DNA of 64,000 nucleotides from the NCBI GenBank assembly GCA_027922465.2, contig BQMF02000118.1, positions 806,001 through 870,000 of the forward strand. Reading direction: 5' to 3'. Positions 10,471 through 21,677 of this stretch are shown in pieces. The first letter of the stretch is position 1. The number at the start of each line of letters is the position of its first letter. The notes under the pieces are model-generated. The model was not told where the DNA came from and did no database searches. It worked only from the letters and a program-made list of their open reading frames with translations. A program made the position numbers and the translations under genes. This stretch comes from Turritopsis dohrnii. Taxonomy: Eukaryota > Cnidaria > Hydrozoa > Anthoathecata > Oceaniidae.

Positions 10471-11162
10471 TCTATATAATAATAGCCAATTCTCCGTCTG
10501 TTTGTTTGTTTGTTTGTTCGTTTGTTTGTAAGTCACGCAAAATGGTAGATGTGAACTGCGAAAGAGAGTCATCAATGTAAGATCACACATAAATTATTTC
10601 TCTTCTTGTGTGCGACGTCAGTGTGAAACCATTGCATTGAGACCTTAATCGAATGGGAAGTTTAGGGAAAATTATCTCGATAACCAATAGGGATAACTGA
10701 CGTTTTTTGGGGTCTGCGATACAGGCGATGGGGTGACGAAAACATTTGGGTCTAATTTTTTTGGGGAGGGGTCTGTGACGTCATCAAAATCTTTGAACAA
10801 TGATATCTCTGTAACGGTTGATCGTAGCGGAACGATCCCATACATTTTTTTAATCATTTTTTCGAGCTCTACAACATGGGCACACTTATCATTGCAAATT
10901 CCTTAATTTTATTTTCGGTGAACTCAAATTTAGGCCAAATATTTTGGGGGACGGGTCTGTGACGTCATCAAAATGTTTGAACAAAGATAACTCTCTAACG
11001 GTTGACCATAGGAAAAGGATCCCATACATTTTTTTGATCAGTTTTTCGAGCTCTGCAACATGGGCACACTTATTATTTGTAAATCCTTAATTTTATTTTT
11101 CGTGAACCCAACGCATACTGAAGGTGGACATGGTCGGCGAGCGACGCCGCTTTGGCGGCTAG
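10471..11162 (+). mobile_element. Helitron A unit 6 (692 bp), last of the array
   Basis: Starts TCTATATAATAATAGCC after unit 5 and ends CTAG at 11159-11162, followed by T. Its body carries two successive copies of the GTGACGTCATCAAAAT…TCGAGCTCT…AACATGG block, and it is the closest match to the solitary copy at 59424-59913. Confidence 0.86.
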
Positions 11163-12851
11163 TACATTTATATTCTTATAAAGTATAATCATCACATAAT
11201 GACTTTATTCAGATGACCTTCCATCGTACAAACAGCGGAATCCAGTATCATTTCTCAGAAATAACAAAAAGATACCTGTGTATTCAACTGAAAATCCGAA
11301 ATTACGCGAGATCTTTTCAATAGCGTTATTAAAAGACACAGAGGACAGTTTACTTTGTAAAGAAAGGCCCTTATCGGTGGAAGAATGCGGAACATTCATC
11401 CTAAGTAACGAAAAAGCAAATATAAAACACCCACTTGACAGTGAAGAAAGACAACGTGCGGTTTTACTGTGTGTACTTTAATGAAGACGATAGAACGTTC
11501 GATATGTCAACAGAGGTTACTCCAAAGCGGAATACTGCTGGCAAAATTGTGCAAGATGACTATATTATGTACATGAAAAAAGTACATGGTTCGTAAATAA
11601 ATGTAAAAATAAATATTTACCAATAAACATTTATCTATCATTTTTCAGCTACTAAATATGCATCAAATTAAGAAATTTCCTTACTGCACCAATTATGAAA
11701 ATTTTCTTAATGTGGCAAAAGAAAAAGAAAAAAGAAGGCATAACTTTTTGTTTTGTGTACGCTTTGATTTCAGAAAATATTGATTATTTAGAAAAAACTG
11801 AATACAAAGATAGATAGAGCTCATCCTGACATGCATTTTTATGCTAATATTTTAGGGGTAGGTATACAAGGATTTCAGCAAAATTGGTTCAAACTTAAGA
11901 AACTTGCAGGCTGAAGTCATTGCTTAGGTTTCTTATAAAAACAAAACATGTAATCGGACGTGTTAAAAAATTACTCAATTGGGATCATGAATTTTTGGTT
12001 GTATTTCATGCATATGATCTTTGGGCTTCGAACATTATAACATAAACTTCATCAAACAATTTTGATATGATATTTTTTCCTAATTTCTGGTTTTTGTATA
12101 TGTCATCTTTGTTCTCCTTCTTATACACTTATTCTCGACTCATGATAAAGGGATAAGGGTATGTTCGTGCTTTTACCAATGGTAATAACATCACATTGTA
12201 TTTAATGTTCAGGTACCTATAAAGTCAGGCATGGTTCAAAATGGGACGACTGCAAAATTGATTTGAAAGATTTGTATGCTGTTGTTAGGCGAAGATCCAC
12301 CAACAAAAAGCTGCGTGAGTGTCACAACGTCAACTATACTCGAAGCATCACGTATGTCATGGATATTGAAGAGTACAACCAACATCATTTGATGTTGCGA
12401 AACATGATCGAATAATAGTTCATTATAACACTGATGGAGCTGAGTTTTTATCGCAAGAACACGATTTGACTATTCCACACGGAAATAGCAAGAAAAAACT
12501 GACATCATATCGACCAACAATGCATTCTGTGAAAAAAGAATTGGAACAAGATGATCGTCTGGTCGAATCATCATGGACGAGTTTGAGAAAGAAAACGACA
12601 TATTTGCTAGACTTTCAGAATCGTGTATACCACGAAATACACGACAGATTTATAACTTTCAACAGAAACAAAAACAGACATCCTCGAAGGATGACATTAA
12701 TAATATTTTGTTTTCGATGCTTGATCAGCCAGAAAACAGTGGCGCGTTTGACGATCCTCTAAGTCAAACGCAACCGTTTGTCCGAGAGTTCAAGCTGTCC
12801 TCAGGAGAACCTAGTTGTGTTTTGTTTCTAGATTAAACAGTCGCTGATGTT

Positions 12852-14273
12852 GTGCGCTTTTGCACCGGAGATGGAAAAATTTCGCCACTTGTAGCTGATA
12901 CTACGTTCAACATAGGAAACTACTATTTTACACAGACTACGTTCAGAAATCTTAGCATCCTTCGTAAAGATACTAATGAGTATCCCTGGTTTCCCGGGCC
13001 AATTTTTGTTCATCGCCGTCAACGCTTTCAGGACTTTGCATATTTTTGGCAGGCAGTCAAACGGAATGATAAAGCAGCGTCGTCAGTACAAGTGATTGGG
13101 ACGGACGATTGCGATGAACTGTATGATGGACTTTTGTCTGAAATGGATCGATCAACAGTTCACTTGTTAGGTATTGAGCATGTAAAGGACAACATTTCGA
13201 TGAAGCTTAATGAACTCAATATCCCATTGATGAAACGACAGATCATCATAGATGATATATTTGGCCCGAATGGACTAACATCGTGCAACACGTCAGAAGA
13301 GTACGATGAAATGGTTGACATCCTGAAAGTCAAATGGTTTGATATCGAATCACATTTCACCAAGAACAATCCACCGAATCAGTTTGTTAGCTATTTTGAG
13401 AGGTACAAGCAAGACAACATAAAGACGAAGTTATCAAACATCGTGTTATCATCGATAAAAGCGAAGAAACCGCATACGCAGAACAGCATTGAGTGGTTGA
13501 ATAAGTTGAGTAAGCAGGAAATAGATGTTTGCGAATTCAGCGGGTTTCACAAGACCACTACGTTATCGGAAGCATTTGGCAAACTCAAAAACCGATACAT
13601 CAGATTGTACAGAGATTCATTGAAAGCGCTTTACGGTGAAGGTTCTTATATTGTGTCACCAGATTTTAAGGAATTTAGGATTGGATATCGCTTGTGGCAA
13701 GACGCATCTTACGAAGATAGAATCGATGCAAGCAAAAAGTTTTTGAAGCATATTCCCGCCTCGTTCAACAAGTTCAGTGGAGAAGAAGAGCAACAGTTGC
13801 AAATACATGTGTCTGCATCGACGGTTGACGAAATTGTAGATAAAGAAGTAATGTCATCGCAAGCTGGTCAAGAAGAAAAATCGATCAAATTGCCGTTCGG
13901 CTATGAAAACATCGGGATAAACGCTGATCAAGTTCCAGAAGACTCTCTGAAAGAAATGTTTTTAAGAGCAGAACAACTGCTGAACGAAGACGATACAATT
14001 TTGAAAGCTGCTTCCTCTGCTTCCTCTAGAATTTATACAGTACGAAGTTCATACAGAAATGCACCGCATATTGTTGAAGCAAAAGGAAGAAACAAGGATT
14101 ATTTGCACTGCGATTGTAAAACTTTTTCTTGGTACAAGATGTGTCAACATGGTATCGCAGCTAGTCATAAATTCAACTTTTCATTTGACTACTTTGTGGA
14201 AGCTCGAAAAAAAGTATGCGGTGTCAAAAATTCGCTCACAGCGGCTATCGAAAAAAAATTTGAGAGTCACTGA
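12852..14273 (+). CDS. Longest open segment of the MULE transposase: DDE-like core and SWIM zinc finger
   Basis: About 473 codons are open, starting inside the ancestral frame at a GTG (not a true start; the same frame is open back to the TAA at 12834). Early residues ISPLVADTTFNIG hold a candidate first catalytic Asp, and VIGTDDCDELYDG about 75 residues later a candidate second one. The family needs a downstream Glu, for which there are several candidates (TSEEYDEM, DIESHF). Near residues 415-430, HCDCKTFSWYKMCQH fits the SWIM pattern CxC…CxH, a DNA- or protein-binding finger typical of MULE transposases. The frame ends at FESH-stop after an A8 run at about 14245-14260; in the alternative frame the similarity carries on with a lysine-rich segment. 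Confidence 0.75.
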   Translation: MRFCTGDGKISPLVADTTFNIGNYYFTQTTFRNLSILRKDTNEYPWFPGPIFVHRRQRFQDFAYFWQAVKRNDKAASSVQVIGTDDCDELYDGLLSEMDRSTVHLLGIEHVKDNISMKLNELNIPLMKRQIIIDDIFGPNGLTSCNTSEEYDEMVDILKVKWFDIESHFTKNNPPNQFVSYFERYKQDNIKTKLSNIVLSSIKAKKPHTQNSIEWLNKLSKQEIDVCEFSGFHKTTTLSEAFGKLKNRYIRLYRDSLKALYGEGSYIVSPDFKEFRIGYRLWQDASYEDRIDASKKFLKHIPASFNKFSGEEEQQLQIHVSASTVDEIVDKEVMSSQAGQEEKSIKLPFGYENIGINADQVPEDSLKEMFLRAEQLLNEDDTILKAASSASSRIYTVRSSYRNAPHIVEAKGRNKDYLHCDCKTFSWYKMCQHGIAASHKFNFSFDYFVEARKKVCGVKNSLTAAIEKKFESH

Positions 14274-14454
14274 GCAGGGAATGAAAAAGAACGAAATCAA
14301 GAAGGCAGCATCTAAACAACGAAAACGAGCGAATAACCAGGTTTCCAAGGAAAACACACCTACAGTATTAATATCACCACCACCAGTTTCGACTCGATCA
14401 AAGGCGCAGCAAGATTCACTAGACTCTTCTACTCAGAATTATGCCTGGATGTAG

Positions 14455-15195
14455 GAAGAGGTAACGTGTCCTGGCACTTCTGATGTTTCCTCGTCAACGT
14501 CAACATCTGTCGCTAACATTGCCTTACCGCTTGATAGTCAGCCTTCAACTGCATCTTATGTACTCACAACCACTCCAAATCAGGGATCTGCAGCCAGTTA
14601 TTCATCAACTCCCGCCTCATCTCAGAGAAATATGACCACCTGTCCAACGCAGCAAAGTTCCAGCTCTGTTGCTCCAGCGTGGCCATTTATGAATCAACCC
14701 AGTTACTTCCAGATGATGCAGCAATCTATGTACTCAGGCATGCCTAACAATGTTTGGCCACAGCTCTCTAATAATTCCACCCCTAGCTACTGTAATAATC
14801 CAAGCTTCATCTCATCGCCATCACCTGTACAATCACCTAAGTGGCACTCTGGAATGTCTCCACATAAATACGAAGTTGTTCTGCTACCAAATAATGTTAA
14901 GAAATGCTATGGGTGTGGTATGCAATTCGCTGAGTGTTACCGACACCCACCCAAAAACATCGTCGTGAGACATAGGGACAGAAGGATTCAGGGAATCGAT
15001 GTCCATGGTCAACCTATTTTTAGTCGAGATTACCAGCATACGTATTATCACTTAAAGAGCGAACACATCTTAAGGAAGAATCCTACGTTCAGTTCGACAG
15101 TGTATGTTAGTAAACAATTGCACAATGATATTGTTCGACGTGGCGATGCTTTCAATTTTGTTAACCAGTCTGGTCTGACGATCGTGCCAGTCTAA
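14455..15195 (+). pseudogene. C-terminal part of the MULE protein: Ser/Thr/Pro linker and Cys-rich domain
   Basis: After the in-frame TAG at 14452-14454 the same frame stays open to TAA 15193-15195. The first half is low-complexity (Ser, Thr, Gln, Pro, with MMQQSM and NPSFISSPSPVQSP). The last ~110 residues form a compact domain with KCYGCGMQFAECY, PPKNIVVRHRDRR and a His-containing YQHTYYHLKSEH segment, which looks like a small zinc-binding fold. The 14632 ATG sometimes chosen as a start is only an internal Met. Confidence 0.6.
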
Positions 15196-16281
15196 AAAGT
15201 TTTTGTTTATTTGTTAGCTTTGATGTTATAAAGACTCATTAGATAGGGACGTTTCTACACATTTTAAATGATTTGATTTTCATTTGACGAAATTATTTGC
15301 ATGGATTGGATTTCGTGGTAAGACAAAAATGCACCATATTAAAAATTAACGTTTGATAACTCTTTTCTGTTCTTCGGACAATTAAACTGCCTGAAAATTA
15401 ATTCAATCAACTTAATAAAGCGCACATTAGGCGGACGAAGAATTCCCTAGTTTTGTTTTTATAATTTTACATACAGTTTAATTCACAATTTGAGACCATC
15501 GTTCTTTAGTAGGAAAGTCTCATAATTTTGTTCGGGAAATCGAGAGCAATTTTGAGGAATGCTTCGTTTCTTTCAATAGCTTATAAGAGCATCCCCAGCA
15601 AGTTTTGATGGTCTTAAACTGTTAGATAAACATCTTCTTTATGTATATTCTCTTACAGTGCCCAGATATTTTAGGGATTTTTCTATAGTGTTCTTTACTT
15701 GTGATGCTGTCTGAAGATTGAAAAGAAGGAGAAAATGAAACTTCTTTTTCCTGCACATGTAAACATGGAGTAGGAAAAATTGTCCTTTGTTTTCTGTAAA
15801 AAATAATTTGTGAAACTTTTAAGGAATTCGAGGGATTCATTCGAGGGAGGCCAAGTATTTCATGTTGTGTTTGCATTATATTTTGAGGTTTGTAGTAAAC
15901 TATGTTTGGCTATCATGGGAACATCTTCTTAAACCAGGTGGTCGTTAGATGTTATTTGAGGCTGCAGACCGACAGGTTGAAGAAACACCGCTATAATAAA
16001 GAATGGTCAATTACCTGGTTTGAATGCGCGTTCTTTTACCTGAGGTCTCTGCCTCCATGTTTTAAGAATGCTCAAGAAGTTAATCAGCCGTTGCTTCTAT
16101 TTAGTTGGAAAAAATTTTTGTTTGTAAACTATATCAAGTTTGTTTTCTTTGTCTCCCACCCTCTAAATATCATAACTTTATATCATAACTTGGACCAGGT
16201 AAAAATGCTTTTTGCACAAAAACAAGAGATTTTTGCGAGTTGATAGTGAAAATATCGTGTATCACTTTTATTGTGTCGTGT
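15196..16281. other. 3' region of the MULE between transposase and right terminal repeat
   Basis: AATAAA at 15413-15418 is a plausible poly(A) signal for the transposase, about 220 bases after the stop. Otherwise no convincing coding frame: open stretches at 15622-15876 (-) and 15902-16243 (+) show no recognisable family. Confidence 0.5.
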
Positions 16282-16478
16282 GTCACTCGTACGTCTTGTG
16301 TGTGACACGTACGTCACTCGTACGTCCTTGTGTGTAACCTGTACGTCACTCGTATGTAGTCGTGTGTAACCTGTGCGTCGTTGTACGTTGTCGTACGTTC
16401 TTGTGTGTCACCTGTGTGTTCTTGTACGTCACCTGTACGTCCCCGTGTTCCAGCTCGTCGGTCTTTTTATAACTAACC
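16282..16478 (-). repeat. MULE right terminal inverted repeat, 197 bp
   Basis: Complement of 3397-3593 with two mismatches, same internal ACGTAC-rich blocks. Followed at once by the right target duplication. Confidence 0.95.
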
Positions 16479-16487
16479 ATTTCCAAT
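16479..16487. repeat. 9-bp target site duplication of the MULE, right copy
   Basis: ATTTCCAAT, identical to 3388-3396. Confidence 0.95.
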
Positions 16488-17370
16488 GCTTACAAACAAA
16501 ACACAAATAGTCCAAGGATAACTATATTTAAAACCAAAACGTGATTTCAGCCAAAGCATCAGAGAATTCAAATTGAATGTTTACATACATGAACAGAGTG
16601 TGTTCGAATGTTTTTAAAATGAAGATGCAATGCAATGCAAATAAAAGATCTTCCTAATGTTTTTGTCATGGGTAGAATAAAGCCAAATTTAAATATTTAA
16701 GAAATTTCCCATTAAGAGTGTGTATGCGGCCCTCCAAAATCTTTATTAATGCTATTGAAGTATAGGTCTTCAAAAGGTTTCACGAAGAAAATCTCTGCTG
16801 AAAACTTTCTCTAAGTGAAAATTAATCTTTTTGAAAATAAAACGTTTTCCCGAAGGGATTACAATAGCAATTCTGTCGAACAACTTAAAATAGCATTATA
16901 GCGGACGGTTTCTATTAGTTGTAGTTTTTTAAATACATATTGTATCTTTTAACTGTAAATGAATGAGAACCAGGTAATCAGTTCATGCAAATAGGCGATA
17001 AGAAATAAATGTTATGTTAGTATGAAAGTAAAACACAACTTGAGAAAATTTTGAAAATAGAAAAATGAGTTTTTATTGAACAGAATGAACGTTTTTGGGG
17101 TTTATACTGTGATCAATACACAAAAAACAACCTCCTGCATTTACTATTGCATCCACATCCTAAGTTGTTACATCTTTTACAAGCGATATTTTTTGTCGTG
17201 ATTTAAAATAAGAAAAATTATTATTCAAAGAACGAAAAACTCTCTCTTATTACTTATTAGATTATTTATTCTTTGAAACATAAACGGCATAGTTTTAAAG
17301 TGTGATTGCTGTTGTTGCCTGTCGTGTGCTTTATAATAAACAGGAGACGAATTTATTTGTTGTTATAACT
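16488..17370. other. Intergenic, no gene seen
   Basis: AT-rich sequence with no long frame, clear repeat or RNA gene. Confidence 0.5.
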
Positions 17371-17373
17371 ATA

Positions 17374-17560
17374 AAACGATAAAACGTTATAACGTTACTG
17401 ATAGAAGAATATAACGTTACCAAAACGATATTATCGTTTCAGTGATAACGTTATAACGTTACTTGAGTTTCGTATTAACGTTACATAAGAACGATAAATA
17501 TCGTTATTTCTTTTGTTCTTTTTAACCATAAAACGTTATTTATAAAACGTTTTATCGTTT
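17374..17560. mobile_element. MITE-like element dense in AACGTT palindromes
   Basis: The ends carry AAACGATAAAACGTT (17374-17388) and its exact complement (17546-17560). The 187 bases contain eight AACGTT palindromes, several as ATAACGTTATAACGTTA, plus half-sites AACGAT/ATCGTT. No coding potential. Target duplication not identified. Confidence 0.5.
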
Positions 17561-20500
17561 GTTATCAAAATCCCCTGGACGGTCACATATTATTAATTCA
17601 CAATGAGAAATGAAAGTACTTTACGTAAGTTACGCAATATGCTTTACAGCATAATATATATCTTACGTTTTTAGATTTCTGTAAACATTTTATCTTTTAT
17701 GTCTTTTCTAAGGTGATTATTGCATTCGTTTCTTGTGTTTATTTTGCGAGTTTGAAAACTTATAAAGTCACAATTTCCTCATCCGAGAAAATAAATCTAC
17801 GCGAAATATCCCTTTTTCATTTCATCCGCGAAAATTATTTCGCGCGAAATTAGGTCGAAAGAGGTGTCCGCGAAATATGTCCACGCGAAAATTAATTCAC
17901 GTGAGGTACTGTGATGTCATCATTCCTTTAAGTAAATTTGGGCGTGCAATATGAATTTACTGTAATCAATGTGTTTTCTGTCTGTATTTTTGAGGTGACG
18001 AAGTATATCATTAGTAATCTGGGCACCAATTGCCATATATGATTTTTCAAGGGTGGTGCCAAGTCTATTTCTTTTTAGGAAGTGTTTTCTCATCAACTCA
18101 AAAAAATGTTTGCTTCTGAAAGATAAAAACAGCAAATTCCGAGTTGCAATTAGGGTGATTGAGGGAATAAAACATTGTATGTATCCATGGTTACAGCTCA
18201 TGAAGTATATTTCTTTTGTTTCAATTTCAACTGCTTTTTATCAATTAAACTTCGTTTACACTCTTACAAATAATTTTAAAACATAAAATGGGGTCAGTGT
18301 AACTCAGGCTAAGAATAAAATTAAAGCTCTGTTTCGGATGTAGTTTATTCATACCGGGAGTTAGTGTAACGCTGCTACCGTTTCTCACCGTATGGTTCTT
18401 GTTACCTTTTCCTTATTGGTCGGGAGATTTTCGTGGCAGCATATAAACTGCATACAGTAATACAATACGCATCAACATAAATCATATGGGCATTACAACA
18501 CTACAACAACTACTTTAATACTTTGATCAGTTTTATGTAAGCTTCAAATTCCAGTTTTACAAGTTGGACTTTCCAGCTTTACATTTTTACAGGCTTACGT
18601 CTTCGCTTAATCAAGCAGGTGAACTTTCGTTTCTACCAATTAAGTGGTCTGCAGATATAGTTACATGGAGATCTAATTCCAAGCAGTTGCTGATTACTAA
18701 AAATAAAAGTATAAAAAGTTCTAATTAATTCCATTTAACAAAATTCAGACCTTATAAAAACTTGAATTACAGCATCATAATTTTAACTCTCATTTTATAC
18801 CTGAAGGGAAAATAGTTACTGAATCTCTCAATTCCGTAGTGGTAGTTGAGTCAATATTGGTCAATAAAACTTTGAAATTATCATCTCGAAGAAGGTAAAA
18901 TTCAGTTCATGGAAATTCATATAAATTTTTCTTTTTCTCCAGTTACAAAAGAAATCTGAAATAATTTGTATTGAACTTTGCTTGCCTTTCGAATATTTTT
19001 CATAATGGCACAAAATTGTAGAAAATGACAACTAAATATTTGCTTTTGACATTTTCCTAATTCTGAACACAAATCAAATCCAACTTTCCTAAATTAAAAA
19101 CACTGCACGGCCCATACTTTTTATCAAACTAAAAGACATTTCTGCAAGTGAGCATGGATGCATCTGCTCATTGTTGACAAGAATCTTTCCGGATTCTGAA
19201 TTGGGAAAATTGCTGGTCATCGTTGGTCATCAGGCATCATCGCTGCCTGAATGACTTTTTTTTAAATGAGCCTGAATCCAATTTACCAACAAAATATCTT
19301 TGGTAGCAAGTTCACTAAATTTTGCAAGATTTTAGGCAGAGGCATCCATAAGCATGCAAACAATTCCAGCTTGTCACACGAAAGTTTTCACAGTATGTAA
19401 ATCATCCCTCAAATGAAATTCCACAAGGTAGAATAAAGCAGCCTATCTTGATGAGAGAGACTCCTAGATGGGGAAGCAATTTGTCGCAAGGGATGGATAC
19501 TTCTTTCCATACCGGTAATGAAAATATCAATATTAATATTTATCCTTATTTAAGGCAAGTAAAATATGACCTTATTCGTATAAATTGTTTGCAGAAGAAT
19601 TAATTACATGAAAAATTTTTGCAAATTGAACCTAAAAAATAGATTTGCAGGATTTTTTTCTGTGAATTTGCCAAAATCTTGGAATTTGCGGGACAAACTT
19701 GAGCGACTCGAAGACAAACTTGAAAAAATCAAATTTCATCCTTTTATCCTTTACTCATCATCATTTCCATTATCGAGAATTTCAAAAGTATTCCTATCTG
19801 TACAGTTTTAATAAAGAATCTCTATCAATACACCTGTATATACCATATCAAAAAAAAAAAGTTCTGAATACTAAGATATAATAATAATGTAAATGAGATA
19901 GATTGAAAACTAAAATATTATGTCTTCTTGTTTCATTATTTCCTTATATTTCATCATTCTGTGGTCTGCAGATACAATTCACTTCCCCTTTAGGTATAAT
20001 ATATATATTTAGTGTAGAAAAAAAGAAAAAAATTTGCTCTAAAAATGAGATAAAAGCTTATTAATTGCAGGGGAAATTTTTGCGATTTCATGGCAAAATT
20101 ACAAAAATAAATCCCGCAATTAATAGTGCTACAAGAAATTCTCCTTTTATTTATACGAAGTACGAATAAGGTAGTTATAATCTTGTGTTTGTGTTTTAAT
20201 GTTCTTTTCTCCATTTTTGTCTTCTTATAAGCTGATGTGTGTTATTGCTACTATAATTCTGTTTACATTTACTTATATTTACCTTACATATTTTTTAACA
20301 CTTTAAAATTAATAACTTTTAAGATAATTTGACCTTTGTGTAGTATCTTTACTATAAATTACTTGTATATAATATATATACTTACGATTCAGCTTGTTAT
20401 TTAATTTTACTACTAATGATGACAACAGAAATGTCGAAACATGTTTTTAAAAAAGTTGTATTGTTCATAAAAATAATTACTAAACTTGTGCCATTAACTA

Positions 20501-21200
20501 AGGCCTTTTTTGCATATATACATATATAACTTTTTTGTAAATTCCAAAAATTGAAGTGTTAACAGTACAAGAACAAAATAAAATAGAATAATTCAGTAAG
20601 AATCACCTAGTCTTTCCTTAAGGCATGTGAGAATGTTTTGAAGAAAAAGAAAACATAATTTTGAGTGCCATGAGATAAATAATCTATGCAACTTGCCTGA
20701 CTTTTTCTTCTGGTTGTTAATGTCTTGATTCAATACACTTCAATGTAAGTTTATACTGTTGTATTATCGCATCTGTAAAACCTAATTCGACTCTTAGAGG
20801 AGCCAAAAATGAGGTAACTTCTTCGATTCTTGTTGATAACTTTCAGCAGCGTTTCGCTCCCAGAATGCACTACGTTAAAACAAAAGGTGGAGAGAGGGCG
20901 CATTAAAACAAATAATTTATTTATTCATTCGAATGAAAAGAACTCTTTTTGTACTGTAAATATATTTACTTCGTCAGACACAAATGATACTTTTACCAAA
21001 AATCAGCGTTGTGCTTTAAACTTTCGGATATTGAATTGAAAAATTTAAAGTTAGTAACAACGGGCGTATAACTGGGGCGTGAAGAACTGCGATCTTACAC
21101 ACGGACGGACGGACATGCTTAAGATATTATCGTTTCTGAGGGCTTAAATGAATTCCAAGTTTCTGTCGTTGGCAAAATGTAGAGTATAGTGATCTCGTTT
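17561..21200. other. Long AT-rich intergenic stretch without a recognisable gene
   Basis: I see no supported gene. It holds fragments of dispersed repeats: CGCGAAAT-rich blocks at about 17790-17910, and TTTGC/GCAAA-rich blocks at about 19600-19700 and 20040-20125 (GGGGAAATTTTTGC and the near-complement GCAATTAAT/CCCGCAATTAAT). The short frames here, including 93- and 77-residue antisense partners at 17920-18286, lack family features. Confidence 0.4.
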
Positions 21201-21280
21201 AAAAGCAGTGGCGGATGGTACGTCCCTTTTCTTTAATTGTCCAAGTACTCATTGATATGAATTTTTTTAGACGTTTGTGC

Positions 21281-21403
21281 GCCTGCTGTCACCGTATTTG
21301 GCCATCTGGCTCCTGTTTCATTCAATCTCTTCTTGTTGTTAAATTCATTATGATTCCGATAATGATACAAATCGGTTTTATTTTATTAAAAAAGAATTCT
21401 TAG
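21281..21403 (+). other. Block upstream of the first GPCR, homologous to the block upstream of the second
   Basis: The sequence reading GGCCATCTGGCTCCTGTTTC and the following bases match the complement of about 31500-31580 upstream of the minus-strand GPCR copy (GGCCATCTGGTTCCCGTTTC, then TTCATTCAATCT…). In both, the translated piece reads like a fragment of a hydrophobic protein (SFIQS…). It may be a 5'-UTR part or a remnant of another receptor duplicated together with the gene. Confidence 0.5.
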
Positions 21404-21677
21404 ATATATATTCTTTGTCTTCTGAAGATTTATTTTTAAGTGTCTAATGATGTTCTCATGCATAAATACATGGAAAAACAAGATACGGCCTATTTTTGGG
21501 AATTCGTCTCTCCGCAGTTCAAGATTCTAAATGGTTAATCATGAGATTCTTATTATTAACAAAAAATCTTTAAATGAATAGATTTACGTCTGTCAATGGA
21601 TGCATTCACAAGAAAAAACGAAGATATATGATATATTTTTCGTAGATATTAACTATTTCCATGATATCGGATAAAAT

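Larger units (their letters stand above)
5999..11162 (+). mobile_element. Head-to-tail array of six non-autonomous Helitrons (family A)
   Basis: Six units are joined with no bases between them, at 6874|6875, 7870|7871, 8977|8978, 9625|9626 and 10470|10471. Each begins TCTATAT(A)ATTAATAGCC… followed by a CTGT/TTTG microsatellite and GTAAGTCACGCAAAATGG. Each ends with the hairpin GGCGGCGAGCGACGCCGCC (variants in some units), TTGGCGG and CTAG. The outer flanks are A (5998) and T (11163), the A|T target of Helitrons. No unit has a Rep or helicase frame. The array lies in an intron of the MULE transposase. Confidence 0.9.
4374..15195 (+). pseudogene. MULE transposase gene, multi-exon, broken
   Basis: The likely start is ATG 4374. 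Exon chain supported by frame and splice sites: first exon from 4374 (end uncertain: a GTAAGC donor after 4380 fits the phase, a stronger GTAAGT donor after 4512 does not), 5144-5218, 5776-5835, 11213-11588, then 12213 to the end; the supported introns are all phase 1. The intron between 5835 and 11213 holds the Helitron array. Visible lesions: a one-base slip near 11464 in a T run, frame changes near 12390 and 12570, an in-frame TAA at 12834, a slip in an A8 run near 14253 and an in-frame TAG at 14452. Coding similarity continues through each break, so the ancestral gene was one long protein: acidic N-terminus, central DDE-like core, SWIM finger, Ser/Thr-rich linker and a Cys-containing C-terminal domain. 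At least two lesions are in homopolymers and could be assembly errors. Confidence 0.75.
3397..16478 (+). mobile_element. Complete Mutator-like (MULE) DNA transposon, 13,082 bp
   Basis: The borders are exact: 197-bp terminal inverted repeats, a perfect 9-bp target duplication, and a transposase with a DDE-type core plus SWIM zinc finger inside. Much of the length is later insertions: a pogo-type MITE (3720-4280) and a 5.2-kb tandem array of Helitrons (5999-11162) in an intron. Without them the element would be about 7.4 kb. The two terminal repeats differ at only two positions, which suggests a fairly recent insertion, yet the transposase frame has several breaks. Confidence 0.93.
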
